Shown here piece by piece: positions 28,430 through 36,333 of a DNA stretch of 64,000 bases; position 1 is the first letter of the stretch; every line of letters starts with the position of its first letter. Under the pieces are notes generated by a model, which searched no databases, was not told the origin of the DNA, and saw only the letters and a list, made by a program, of their open reading frames with translations. The DNA comes from Ch128b sp964527925. Its GTDB lineage: Bacteria; Bacteroidota; Ignavibacteria; Ch128b. The stretch lies in assembly GCA_964527925.1 (NCBI GenBank), contig CAZGQO010000014.1, positions 3,598 through 67,597 of the forward strand, in the 5' to 3' direction. Made by a program: the position numbers and the translations under genes.

Positions 28430-29249
28430 AGTTCAAATAAAAATAAATAAATGGTGATACAAACAATAAGCTGTCAAATCTATCAAGAATTCCGCCATGA
28501 CCTGGTAAAATATTCGATGAGTCTTTCACTCCTGCATCTCTTTTGAACATTGATTCAATCAAATCACCTAATTGACCAACTACACCAACAACAAGTCCCA
28601 TATAGATAATATCATTCCAATTTAAAAAATCTAGCAGTATAAATTTTCCGGCAACAAAAGTTAAAACTGCAGCAACAAATCCAAAGATACTTCCTTCAAT
28701 GCTTTTCTTTGGACTTATTCTTTCAAGCAATTTATGTTTCCCATAGGCGGTTCCGCCAAAATAAGCCGCTGAATCACAAATCCAGATAGCTGCAAACATC
28801 ACAAAAATTATATAAGCACCTTTGAGATATTCATCAGGATTATCATTTAAAAATTTTTGACGAATTCCCACGAGTGTTGAATAAAACATACTTAACAGAA
28901 TTGCACCAAAAGTTGTCAGACTGATATTTAAGAGTGAATTATTATTCTCTTTTGTCAAATTGTAAATCGAAACAAAAGCAATTAGCAAGAAAGTTACAGG
29001 AAGATAAAATTCGAATTTTTGAGTGTAAAAAATAATCAAAACAATAAACGCATAGATAAAACTAAATAAATAATTTGGTTCGGCACCTTTCTTCTCAGAC
29101 AATTTGAAAAATTCATAAATGGTGAGAAAAATTATAGCCGCAACAAAAACAAAAAATAACCAATTTCCGAGATAAACAATTAGAAGTATCAATGGAATTG
29201 CGATAACGCTAACAAGAACACGCTGAAGTAAATTAGGAAATTTACTCAT
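28419..29249 (-). CDS. cdsA: Phosphatidate cytidylyltransferase
   Basis: This 276-residue protein with about seven transmembrane segments ends in the CdsA signature, GDLIESMFKRDAGVKDSSNI followed by LPGHGGILDRFDSLLF. It makes CDP-diacylglycerol from phosphatidate and CTP at the inner membrane, the substrate for PgsA encoded at 4935-5522. It overlaps rimO downstream by 11 bases and the zinc-ribbon gene upstream by four bases. Confidence 0.94.
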   Translation of the reverse strand: MSKFPNLLQRVLVSVIAIPLILLIVYLGNWLFFVFVAAIIFLTIYEFFKLSEKKGAEPNYLFSFIYAFIVLIIFYTQKFEFYLPVTFLLIAFVSIYNLTKENNNSLLNISLTTFGAILLSMFYSTLVGIRQKFLNDNPDEYLKGAYIIFVMFAAIWICDSAAYFGGTAYGKHKLLERISPKKSIEGSIFGFVAAVLTFVAGKFILLDFLNWNDIIYMGLVVGVVGQLGDLIESMFKRDAGVKDSSNILPGHGGILDRFDSLLFVSPFIYFYLNYAY

Positions 29250-29596
29250 TCTTCATCCTCATTCTCTTCAAATTCTTTTTCTAACTTTTCAATAATCAAT
29301 AGAGCTTCTTCAACTCTATATTTAGGAACCATGACTTTAATCTCACCAAGTTCACCGCCGAGAGGAAATGAAGAATCTTTTTTATCAAGAATCATGCATT
29401 CGATACCTGCCGATTCTAAATTTGTTTTCACCATTTCAGCTTCATAAAGTTGCGGTGAAGAAAAAACTTCTTCCCAGTCTTTATATTTCTTTTGAATTTC
29501 GTTCATCTTCTCTTTAGAAATTAGCTCTACATCGCAATCGGCACATACGGTCACTGAATTTTTATATTCAGCTCCGCAGTTAGGACAGATCTTCAT
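29246..29596 (-). CDS. Zinc-ribbon and DUF2007-like small protein
   Basis: This 116-residue protein starts with a double CxxC zinc ribbon (MKICPNCGAEYKNSVTVCADC). A ~60-residue domain (LYEAEMVKTNLESAGIECMIL then GEIKVMVPKYRVEEALLIIE) matches the 'putative signal transducing protein' DUF2007 pattern. The C-terminus is very acidic (EKEFEENEDEE). Its function is unknown. It overlaps the upstream CPBP protease gene by 17 bases and cdsA by four bases. Confidence 0.75.
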   Translation of the reverse strand: MKICPNCGAEYKNSVTVCADCDVELISKEKMNEIQKKYKDWEEVFSSPQLYEAEMVKTNLESAGIECMILDKKDSSFPLGGELGEIKVMVPKYRVEEALLIIEKLEKEFEENEDEE

Positions 29597-30515
29597 TTTG
29601 AATATCCTTTTGATTTAGTTTTCTCTTTTCAACTTCTCGCTTCAATATAAATAAAGTAAAAATCATTAAAAAAATTAACAACACTAATGAAAAAGCCAGA
29701 GTACCAACGGGATAATTTAATTCAGGTTTTGCGGAAATCACATCTTCGGTTTTATAAATTCCATAGATAGTGACTGTGAAGAAATTGTTCAAGAAGTGAA
29801 GAATCACAGAATAAAAAATTGAATCAGTTAGATAAACCAGATAAGAAAAATACGCACCGAGTAAAAATAATGGTAGAAAAGCAAATGGATTAAAATGAAA
29901 GATTGCAAAAATTAGTGAAGTAATTACTATAGTCCAGAAGATTGAAAATCTTTTTTCGAAACTGCTTTGAACAAAACCTCTGAAAAGAAATTCTTCGCAA
30001 AAAGCAGGAACAAGAGCAACACTCAATACTATTGATGCATAGTCAAGAAAATTATCCATATAAAGAATTTCTTTATAAGATTTTTGAACGAGTTTATCGA
30101 TTGTTTCCAGAAAATCCATTATTTGTTTGAAAACAGCTGAAGATGATTTCAATTGATCAATATAATATGTTTGAATATACAGATAGATTTGTGATGCAAT
30201 AACGATAATTGCCAGCCCAAGTATGGAAACCAAAAGTTCTACTGAATAGATTTTCTTTGTTCTGAAAACATTAACAAAATCATTATAAATCAACTTTGCG
30301 AACAAAATGCTTAACAGAAGCATGAATATTATCTGACTGATCGAAGTAAAGAGTCGAACATAACCAGCATTCTCTCGAGTTATATTAAGTCCAACAAAAG
30401 CATAAGTGATCAAACCACCAACAAACTGATACATGAAAAAAGAAACGAACAAAACAAGAAATGCCGCACCAACAGGCGAAATAGAATATTGCTGATAATT
30501 TCGTTCAAACTTCAA
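29580..30515 (-). CDS. CPBP family intramembrane metalloprotease
   Basis: This 311-residue protein with about eight transmembrane segments carries the CPBP/CAAX-protease motifs: PAFCEEFLFRGFVQSSF (EExxxR), FAIFHFNPFAFLPLFLLG (second metal histidine, H-x-N), and SVILHFLNNFF (third histidine). These residues place a metal site inside the membrane. Family members process prenylated proteins or bacteriocin-type peptides; the substrate here is unknown. It overlaps the zinc-ribbon gene and lies 10 bases after the deoxyhypusine-synthase-like gene. Confidence 0.85.
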   Translation of the reverse strand: MKFERNYQQYSISPVGAAFLVLFVSFFMYQFVGGLITYAFVGLNITRENAGYVRLFTSISQIIFMLLLSILFAKLIYNDFVNVFRTKKIYSVELLVSILGLAIIVIASQIYLYIQTYYIDQLKSSSAVFKQIMDFLETIDKLVQKSYKEILYMDNFLDYASIVLSVALVPAFCEEFLFRGFVQSSFEKRFSIFWTIVITSLIFAIFHFNPFAFLPLFLLGAYFSYLVYLTDSIFYSVILHFLNNFFTVTIYGIYKTEDVISAKPELNYPVGTLAFSLVLLIFLMIFTLFILKREVEKRKLNQKDIQNEDLS

Positions 30516-30525
30516 ATTTTAACTC

Positions 30526-31476
30526 CTATTTTGAATAATGTTTTATCATCGCAGCTAAAAGTGGAATCATAATTTCGTGATGACCAGTGAACATAAATCC
30601 TTTGCCGCCATCCTGAGTCGGTCTTTGAACTACATTCACTCGTGGTCTATAATGTTGAATGAAATCAAAATTAGCTGTTGTGAAATTAAAAACTTTATGA
30701 CCGAGATTTCTTGCAATAGTCAGAGCTTTCAAAAATACTTCAGGCAAAATCACATTTGATCCAATGTTCGCAACAACTCCGCCATTTCCAAGTTTTGAAA
30801 CTACTTCTGTTAAAATCTGGAAGTCAGTCAAACTTAATTTACCAATTGCCGAACCATTCACATTTGGATGTTGATGAGTTATATCTGTTCCAATTGCAGC
30901 GTGCACAGTAATTGGTTTTCCGAGTTGATAAGCATTGTAGAGTAAACTTATTTTTCGATTTTTTGCCTTACGAATTTTCATTTCGACAGCCAGTGCCTCG
31001 CCATAACCAAGATTTGAAAATTCATATTTAGTTAAAGTTGAGTTTATGAATTCACCTGTCTCTTTTGCCATCCCGAAAGTTCCATCAGTAATCCCTGCAG
31101 CAACATCTTCAGAAGTCTTTCCAAAGAAAGCGAGTTCCGTATCATGAATTGCACCAGCACTGTTCATCGCAATTGCACTAATGAAATCATTCTTCATCAA
31201 ATCAATTAAGATAGGACTCAAACCAACTTTTATCACATGTGCACCAATCATGAAGATAACTGGTTTCCCTTTTTGCTTTGCTTTGACAATCAACTTTGAA
31301 AATTCAATCAAATCATTCACAGCAAGAAACTTTGGAAGCGAATTAATGTAATCAGCAAAAGAATCCTTGTGGGGATCAAAAACTTTTGCGAGTAATCCAA
31401 GTTCGACTTTGCTCTTTCTCTTTTGAATTGAATATGTTTTTACTTTTGAGAGATCAATTTTTCTATATTTTGACAT
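30526..31476 (-). CDS. Conserved protein with distant deoxyhypusine synthase-like fold (function unknown)
   Basis: This 316-residue cytoplasmic protein has no signal peptide. It reads like a Rossmann-type enzyme: VIFMIGAHVIKVGLSPILID (residues ~74-93), SAIAMNSAGAIHDTELAF, a threonine/glycine-rich segment and TDITHQHPNVNGSAIGKL. The order of elements (strand-GxHxIxxG, then SAGAxxDTE) faintly resembles deoxyhypusine synthase, but the active-site lysine motif GGGxxKH of true synthases is not seen: the corresponding stretch reads GNGGVVANIGSNV. The name should therefore be treated as tentative. It overlaps the DUF3108 gene by one base and lies 10 bases before the CPBP gene. Confidence 0.45.
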   Translation of the reverse strand: MSKYRKIDLSKVKTYSIQKRKSKVELGLLAKVFDPHKDSFADYINSLPKFLAVNDLIEFSKLIVKAKQKGKPVIFMIGAHVIKVGLSPILIDLMKNDFISAIAMNSAGAIHDTELAFFGKTSEDVAAGITDGTFGMAKETGEFINSTLTKYEFSNLGYGEALAVEMKIRKAKNRKISLLYNAYQLGKPITVHAAIGTDITHQHPNVNGSAIGKLSLTDFQILTEVVSKLGNGGVVANIGSNVILPEVFLKALTIARNLGHKVFNFTTANFDFIQHYRPRVNVVQRPTQDGGKGFMFTGHHEIMIPLLAAMIKHYSK

Positions 31477-32288
31477 TATAATTTTGCCTTCAAAGGTGAT
31501 TTGATATTTTCGTAAGCAGTTAACTCGCTATCAATCGAACCTATAATAACTTTGGTCTTAACTTTAACAGGAATTTTATTGTCATCATCAGTCAGCCAGA
31601 TTAAAATACTTCCTTCTGATTTGAACAATCCTCCTTCCTGAACAAGCGGTTCAACGACAATGCATCTAAATTTTCCAGCTTTAACAGAGATAATTTCTTT
31701 TCCATGATAAACTACTTCTAGATCATAAGTTCTATCTTTATAAAAATTTTGCAACTTCAGGCGATCTCCTTTTTTGAAATTTTTGAAATCCAGTGTTCTA
31801 ACATAAAAGAAAGCAGATACAATATCGTGAACATTAGGTGGTATTTTGAAAACACCTTCGGATGTTTTTGCAAGATTTCTTCTCTGATCAAAAAACGCAC
31901 TGAAATCTCTTGAATATTTCCCTTCTCTTATGTGTTGCTCAAATCTCCATGGAAAAATTCCTTCAACATCAAGATATGTTTCGTATCTATCTCGAACTTT
32001 AAAGAATGGGTCGAAAGCTGGCACAGTGTTTACTTCAAATTTAATTCTGTAAACTTTTCTGCCAGCGAGAGTTTTTATTTCTGGAATTGAAAAAGTTGCG
32101 ATTCCTGCTGTGACAAAACTATAGTTCACATCAAAAGTTAGTTTTTCATTTAATCCAAATGCTTTATTTTCAATTTTCCTGAATTCTGGTGGTTGGACAA
32201 AAGCAAAAGAAGAAATCACTAAAAATGTAAAGAGGGATGATTTTTTGAATTTCTTAAATTGATTAAAAATTCCTGATAGCTTTCTCAT
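31476..32288 (-). CDS. DUF3108 domain-containing secreted protein
   Basis: This 270-residue protein has an N-terminal hydrophobic segment (SLFTFLVISSFAFVQ) that is a signal peptide or anchor. A DUF3108 domain follows: GLNEKLTFDVNYSFVTAGIA near residue 50, then VRDRYETYLDVEGIFPWRFE. DUF3108 proteins are periplasmic, beta-rich and poorly understood. It is the first gene of the long minus-strand block running to about 18232, and its promoter should lie in the gap above 32288. Confidence 0.8.
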   Translation of the reverse strand: MRKLSGIFNQFKKFKKSSLFTFLVISSFAFVQPPEFRKIENKAFGLNEKLTFDVNYSFVTAGIATFSIPEIKTLAGRKVYRIKFEVNTVPAFDPFFKVRDRYETYLDVEGIFPWRFEQHIREGKYSRDFSAFFDQRRNLAKTSEGVFKIPPNVHDIVSAFFYVRTLDFKNFKKGDRLKLQNFYKDRTYDLEVVYHGKEIISVKAGKFRCIVVEPLVQEGGLFKSEGSILIWLTDDDNKIPVKVKTKVIIGSIDSELTAYENIKSPLKAKL

Positions 32289-32544
32289 AAAACTTCCTGG
32301 ATTTAGGTGAAAAATAAATCTGCAATTGTTTCAATTCCAAAATAATAAAAAGAAAATCTTCAAATTCCTTTGAATTGTGAAAATTTTTGGTCGATATCAT
32401 TTCTTAGTTGTCTAACTTTATGCTGATTATTTATTAATTAAACTCAATAATTCAAGATATATTTTTTCGTGAGTATTTTGTTATTACTCTTTTATTATTA
32501 GAAGAAATTTAAATTGATAGGTAGACTAATTGTTGAAAATAGGG
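32289..32544. other. Gap between the DUF3108 gene and the restriction pseudogene
   Basis: No gene is recognisable in these 256 AT-rich bases. The stretch should hold the promoter of the minus-strand block that begins with the DUF3108 gene. I see no convincing hairpin or repeat. The bases 32545-32705 to its right, which lie downstream of the first restriction-enzyme stop codon, are not intergenic: they are the decayed 3' part of that gene. Confidence 0.5.
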
Positions 32545-33287
32545 TCATTCAATTTTTCCTGAGTTGAATTTCAGTAATTTTTTCCAATCTATTTTACCAT
32601 CAATAAAAAAAACCGCTGAGAAAATTCCATAGTTAATTTATTTAACACAGCGGAATATGCTTCGATAAATTATTCATTTTTCTGTTTTGCCTTATATCCA
32701 AGAGATTAAATAATGTCTATGTAAAAATTTTTATCTCCGGAAATCAATTCCCAAAATTCTTGACCGCAAATTTTATAATAACCATCTTTTTCAGGATCTT
32801 TATTCTTCTTTTTCCCAAAACAACATCCATTTATAGCAATCACTTTTTTACCAGTTCGTTGTTCTAATATCTTTTTTGCATTCTCAAAATTAATTTTTAA
32901 TTGTTCAATTTGACTTGAGTTTCCCCAATTCCAACCAGCTTTCACCTCAATAATGTAGATTATGTCATATTTAATAAATTCCAAATCTATTCCTGTCAAT
33001 TCTGATTTCTTTCCACCATGCACTAAACTACATACATATATTGCAAGACCTTCAATAGATTCTCCGAAAAATGTTTCTTCTTGAGATTGTAGAAAAGCAT
33101 CCACAAATCCCTTTAAAAGATCTTGAGCCGTTAAAATATTTTTAGCCCTAAATAGATACGGGTTCTTTTGAAGTAAAATTTTATCGAGATCAATCTTTTT
33201 TGTCAGATATTCTAAACGCTTTTGATGAAAAATAGAAATATTTTTTTCTACATATTCCCTAATTTCATTTAGATTTATTTGATTCAT
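32545..33287 (-). pseudogene. Type II restriction endonuclease (PmeII-like), decayed
   Basis: The intact 5' part is 193 residues (33287 to the TAA at 32706-32708). It has LFRAKNILTAQDLLKGFVDA, SQEETFFGESIEGLAIYV and a PD-(D/E)XK core: GIDLEF, then IEVKAGWNWGNSSQI. This resembles the PmeII-type endonuclease family. The frame continues past this stop with homologous-looking sequence (SLGYKAKQKNE, then after a second TAA, FIEAYSAVLNKL). After a frame change in a run of eight T bases (32603-32610), IDWKKLLKFNSGK leads to a TGA at 32545. Two nonsense changes and one frameshift in a restored ~247-residue protein indicate a pseudogene. Its start overlaps the methyltransferase by 23 bases. Confidence 0.75.
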
Positions 33288-34127
33288 AATTTTCTTTTAG
33301 TTCAAATAATAGATAATTACTGAATTCCAATTCGGATTTAACTCTTTCACAATATTCTGGTATGATATCAATTCCTATTGAATTTCTACCTAATCTTTTA
33401 GCTACTCTCAATGTTGTACCTGAACCCATAAATGGATCGAGCACTTTATCACTTTCTTTTGTGAAAAGTTTTATAAACCATTCTGGTAGACTTTCAGGGA
33501 AGACAGCACTATGGTTTTTATTAATACATTCTGTTGCCAGATATAGAACATTTGTTGGATAGACTTTATCTCGTTTTAACCAATTTGATATATTTTTCCC
33601 AAATCCACTTTTTGATCTTGATTCAAACCTCTTCCTATCATTTTCGCTTAAACTTTTTAATCTATTTTTTACCCAGTCTCCAATTGGTATCATCACTGCT
33701 TCTTGAAAGATCTTAAATTTCTTTGTCTTATTAAATTGTAATAATCTTTCCCACGCATCTTTAAAACGATTTGGCCATTTTCCAGGGTAGCAATTCATTT
33801 TATGCCAAATAAATTCTTCTGTCCATACACAACCCTATTTTCTTAATGATAATATCAATTCTATTACATAAGTATGCTTTCACCATTCTCAGCTTTTTCT
33901 TTAATGTTTAATATGAAAGTACCATCTGGTTTTAGTACACGTAAGAATTGCTCACTTCTCAATAAAAACCAATCTACATATTCTTCTGGTTTAATTCCAC
34001 CATAAGTATGTTTTCTTCTATCCGCATAGGGGGGTGAAGTAAATATTAATTCGATACAATTATCTGGAAAATTTTTTAACACATCTAAACAATCACTTAA
34101 AAATACTTGTGTTTTAATTTCCCTCAT
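33265..34127 (-). pseudogene. Type II DNA methyltransferase (beta-type), broken by a frameshift and an amber codon
   Basis: The 5' part from ATG at 34127 has the catalytic motif IV (IFTSPPYADRRKH) and NIKEKAENGE, then runs out of frame at about 33877. In the neighbouring frame HTYVIELILSLRK follows directly, then an in-frame TAG at 33835-33837. The rest is VWTEEFIWHKMNCYPGKWPN through the SAM motif DPFMGSGTT to the end at 33265. Motif IV precedes motif I, the beta-class order of N4-cytosine/N6-adenine enzymes. A one-base insertion would restore a 287-codon gene interrupted only by that TAG. The C-terminal part keeps a local ATG at 33798. Loss of the protecting methyltransferase agrees with loss of the endonuclease. 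Confidence 0.85.
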
Positions 34128-34330
34128 TGTATCTCCTTACATTTAAAAGCTTCGTTTACTTTGCAGTCAATATTTTTTATCTCAAATTTAAATCTTTTTC
34201 TATCCTCTGGTGTTGAAATATCTTGTATATTCCCCGTAAATAATTCAGATAAATCTTTAGCTTTATTAATATTCTCTGCTTCTATTTTAATAACATATGA
34301 TTTTGTTAAAAAAACTTCAAATGTTTTCAT
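34124..34330 (-). CDS. Small protein in the restriction-modification island, function unknown
   Basis: This 68-residue protein (starts MKTFEVFLTKSYVIKIEAEN) is intact and overlaps the start of the methyltransferase by four bases (ATGA-type overlap), so the two were co-translated. It contains alternating charged alpha/beta segments, including IQDISTPEDRKRFKFEI. I do not recognise it. It could be a small accessory or controller protein of the restriction system. It has no helix-turn-helix pattern that I can see, and its functional status is unclear now that its neighbours are broken. Confidence 0.45.
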   Translation of the reverse strand: MKTFEVFLTKSYVIKIEAENINKAKDLSELFTGNIQDISTPEDRKRFKFEIKNIDCKVNEAFKCKEIQ

Positions 34331-34571
34331 AATTTACTTTGTTTTTAAGTTTTCCAATAATTTGATCAAAAACTTCAACTAATTGCGGAATAAATTTCCC
34401 TAAATAAGGATGAAGTCTATGAACATGTTTCGTTCGCTCTGATTCTTTTACTCCAAGGAATTTTAAATCATCGCCAAGAATTTCAATATTTTTTCTTGTA
34501 TCAACATTATTTTCTATAAAGCTAATATCGATACCAAACTTTTTTGCTGCCTACTTATTAGATTCTAACAT
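34317..34571 (-). pseudogene. N-terminal methyltransferase-like stub with in-frame TAG
   Basis: The minus frame from ATG 34571 encodes LESNK, an in-frame TAG (34551-34553), then AAKKFGIDISFIENNV and RTKHVHRLHPYLGKFIPQLV. The segment HPYxxKFIPQLVE is a hallmark of the N-terminus of another class of DNA methyltransferases. The reading then ends at 34317 with no SAM motif. A single frame change in the following T-run would give a stop at 34334, five bases before the small gene. Either way it is a disabled fragment, and its lesion matches the decay seen in the genes downstream. Confidence 0.55.
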
Positions 34572-34596
34572 AAAATTTTTATCGTTTTAATCTGTA

Positions 34597-35619
34597 TTAA
34601 ATATAATTTATTCTCTTTAAAATTCTCTCAACCTCAAAATACACTTTATTCACTTCAATAGAATCCATACAATTGAAACGTTTACATTGTTCTTTCGTGC
34701 AATTGGAGCATTCGATTTGTGGTTCAAATATAATTTTTTTTTTCGTTATTGGTCCCCACCTGATCTGAGAAGCGACTTTAATTTTTGGATAGAAAGCAAC
34801 TACCCAGCAACCTGCAATTGCAGCGAGATGTGTTGGTCCGGTGGAATTACCTATATAAACATCAACCAAGGATAGTAAATTAAATAATTCGATTAGATTA
34901 AATTCACCAGCAAGGTTATAAATTTTGTAACCTGACTCATTAAAAAGCTCATATAAGAACAAAAAATCTTTTTCGGTTCCTGTTAACAAAATTTCTACAT
35001 CAAGATTTTTTTTAAGAAGTAAAGCCAGTTCTTTAAAGTTCAAATACTTCCAATCGATTGCCGAACCACCACTTGAGATGTGAAATACAACAATTGGTTT
35101 ACGAAAATCAACTCCAAGATTTCTCAACTTAGCTTTTATGCGGTCTTGAATCTTTTCATCTGGTGAGATTCCAAAATTTAAATTGAAGATATCCTGTTCA
35201 GATTCAATCCCCAGAGGTTCAAGCAAATCTAAGTTATAAAGTGCTTCGTGCTTTGTACTCTCTTTCCTATGATGTTCAATTCTCTTATTAAATAAGAACG
35301 AATAAAGTCGATATTTAGTCCCAATTCTATACTTTATTCCTGAAAAAAATATAACAGAGGCATTGTAAAGAGTTGGCCGGGCAATTATTGCGTAATCAAT
35401 CTTTTCATTTCGAAGATTTTCAACAAGCTGGAAAAAAGAGAATTTGTTTATGGAGAAAACTTTATCGATGTATTTCGAATTTGAGATTAATGGTTCTGTG
35501 TAGGAATTACCAAGAAAATATACTTTTGATTCAGGAAATTTCTGTTTCAATTTGACTGCAATTGGTAAGGTTAAAATTGAATCACCCAGTCTATCCGTTC
35601 GGACAATCAGAAATTTCAT
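34597..35619 (-). CDS. Glycosyltransferase family 9 (heptosyltransferase-like)
   Basis: This 340-residue protein is an ADP-heptose:LPS heptosyltransferase-type enzyme. Its N-terminus is MKFLIVRTDRLGDSILTLPI and the C-terminal domain has HISSGGSAIDWKYLN then YIGNSTGPTHLAAIAGC, the family motifs for sugar-nucleotide binding. A cysteine cluster near the C-terminus (ECSNCTKEQCKRFNC) is unusual and resembles a metal-binding site seen in a subset of the family. It should add sugars to the LPS core at the inner membrane. It starts nine bases before the DNA glycosylase gene upstream. Confidence 0.85.
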   Translation of the reverse strand: MKFLIVRTDRLGDSILTLPIAVKLKQKFPESKVYFLGNSYTEPLISNSKYIDKVFSINKFSFFQLVENLRNEKIDYAIIARPTLYNASVIFFSGIKYRIGTKYRLYSFLFNKRIEHHRKESTKHEALYNLDLLEPLGIESEQDIFNLNFGISPDEKIQDRIKAKLRNLGVDFRKPIVVFHISSGGSAIDWKYLNFKELALLLKKNLDVEILLTGTEKDFLFLYELFNESGYKIYNLAGEFNLIELFNLLSLVDVYIGNSTGPTHLAAIAGCWVVAFYPKIKVASQIRWGPITKKKIIFEPQIECSNCTKEQCKRFNCMDSIEVNKVYFEVERILKRINYI

Positions 35620-35627
35620 GGCAGATT

Positions 35628-36218
35628 TTACTTTCTCGAAATGAATTTGTTTTCTTTTATATAAAAACGCAAGAGCAAATCCTTAGATTTTTCAATGCCA
35701 ATCCGTTTTGTCTTAACAATTTCAAATTTTTCGTTTTCACCTTCAGCAATATAAATTTTTGATGAAGTTTTTAGATCCTCGCCATTTAATTTTTTATCAA
35801 TTTTCAAAGCCTGACAAAGTTTTGCTGGTCCATTGGTTAAATTATTAATATCTGTCTGATTTCTAAATTTTTTCATCAATTCGATCCCGTCTAAAGGTTC
35901 AAGTGCTCGGATTAAAACTGCTGATCCTTTCCCCACTTCGCCTGTTACAACATTAAAACAATAATGCATTCCATAAGTGAAATAAACATAAGCTAAACCT
36001 GCTTCACCAAACATAACTTTATTTCTTTCTGTCATTCCAAGCGCTGAATGGGATGCAAAATCGTTTTCATCAAGGTAGGCTTCTGTTTCCACTATCTTAC
36101 CAGATAAAATCTTCCCGTTGAAAATGCGAACCAGAATTTTTCCCAATAAGTTTTGAGCTACTTCTTCAGTTGTTCCATCAAAAAAACTATTTGAAACTCT
36201 TTCTAACTGCTTCAACAT
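35628..36218 (-). CDS. DNA-3-methyladenine glycosylase (AAG/MPG family)
   Basis: This 196-residue protein has the AAG family motifs KIVETEAYLDENDFASHS, containing the catalytic Glu in ETEAY, MFGEAGLAYVYFTYGMHYC, and SAVLIRALEPLDG. It excises alkylated purines from DNA. Length is normal for the bacterial family. It is upstream of the GT9 gene with only nine bases between, so co-transcribed, but functionally unrelated. Confidence 0.93.
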   Translation of the reverse strand: MLKQLERVSNSFFDGTTEEVAQNLLGKILVRIFNGKILSGKIVETEAYLDENDFASHSALGMTERNKVMFGEAGLAYVYFTYGMHYCFNVVTGEVGKGSAVLIRALEPLDGIELMKKFRNQTDINNLTNGPAKLCQALKIDKKLNGEDLKTSSKIYIAEGENEKFEIVKTKRIGIEKSKDLLLRFYIKENKFISRK

Positions 36219-36333
36219 CGTTCTTTATCCAAAAATTTATATACCTGCAAAGATGTGTTTTATATCAAATTCTTATTTGTGAATTATAAAAGTTTTTCAT
36301 TTGTAATAAGGATAATTCATTATGATATGATTA

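Noticed and set aside
32603..32653. Hairpin CCGCTG...CAGCGG with a T8 run, looking like a terminator for the restriction gene
   Set aside because: The 6-bp arms are about 30 bases apart and the whole stretch is explained as the decayed coding end of the endonuclease; the T8 run marks the frameshift.
33835..33837. In-frame TAG codons in the restriction island as a sign of stop-codon reassignment
   Set aside because: Dozens of intact genes in the window use normal stops, and the same island also contains TAA stops and frameshifts, so ordinary decay explains it better.
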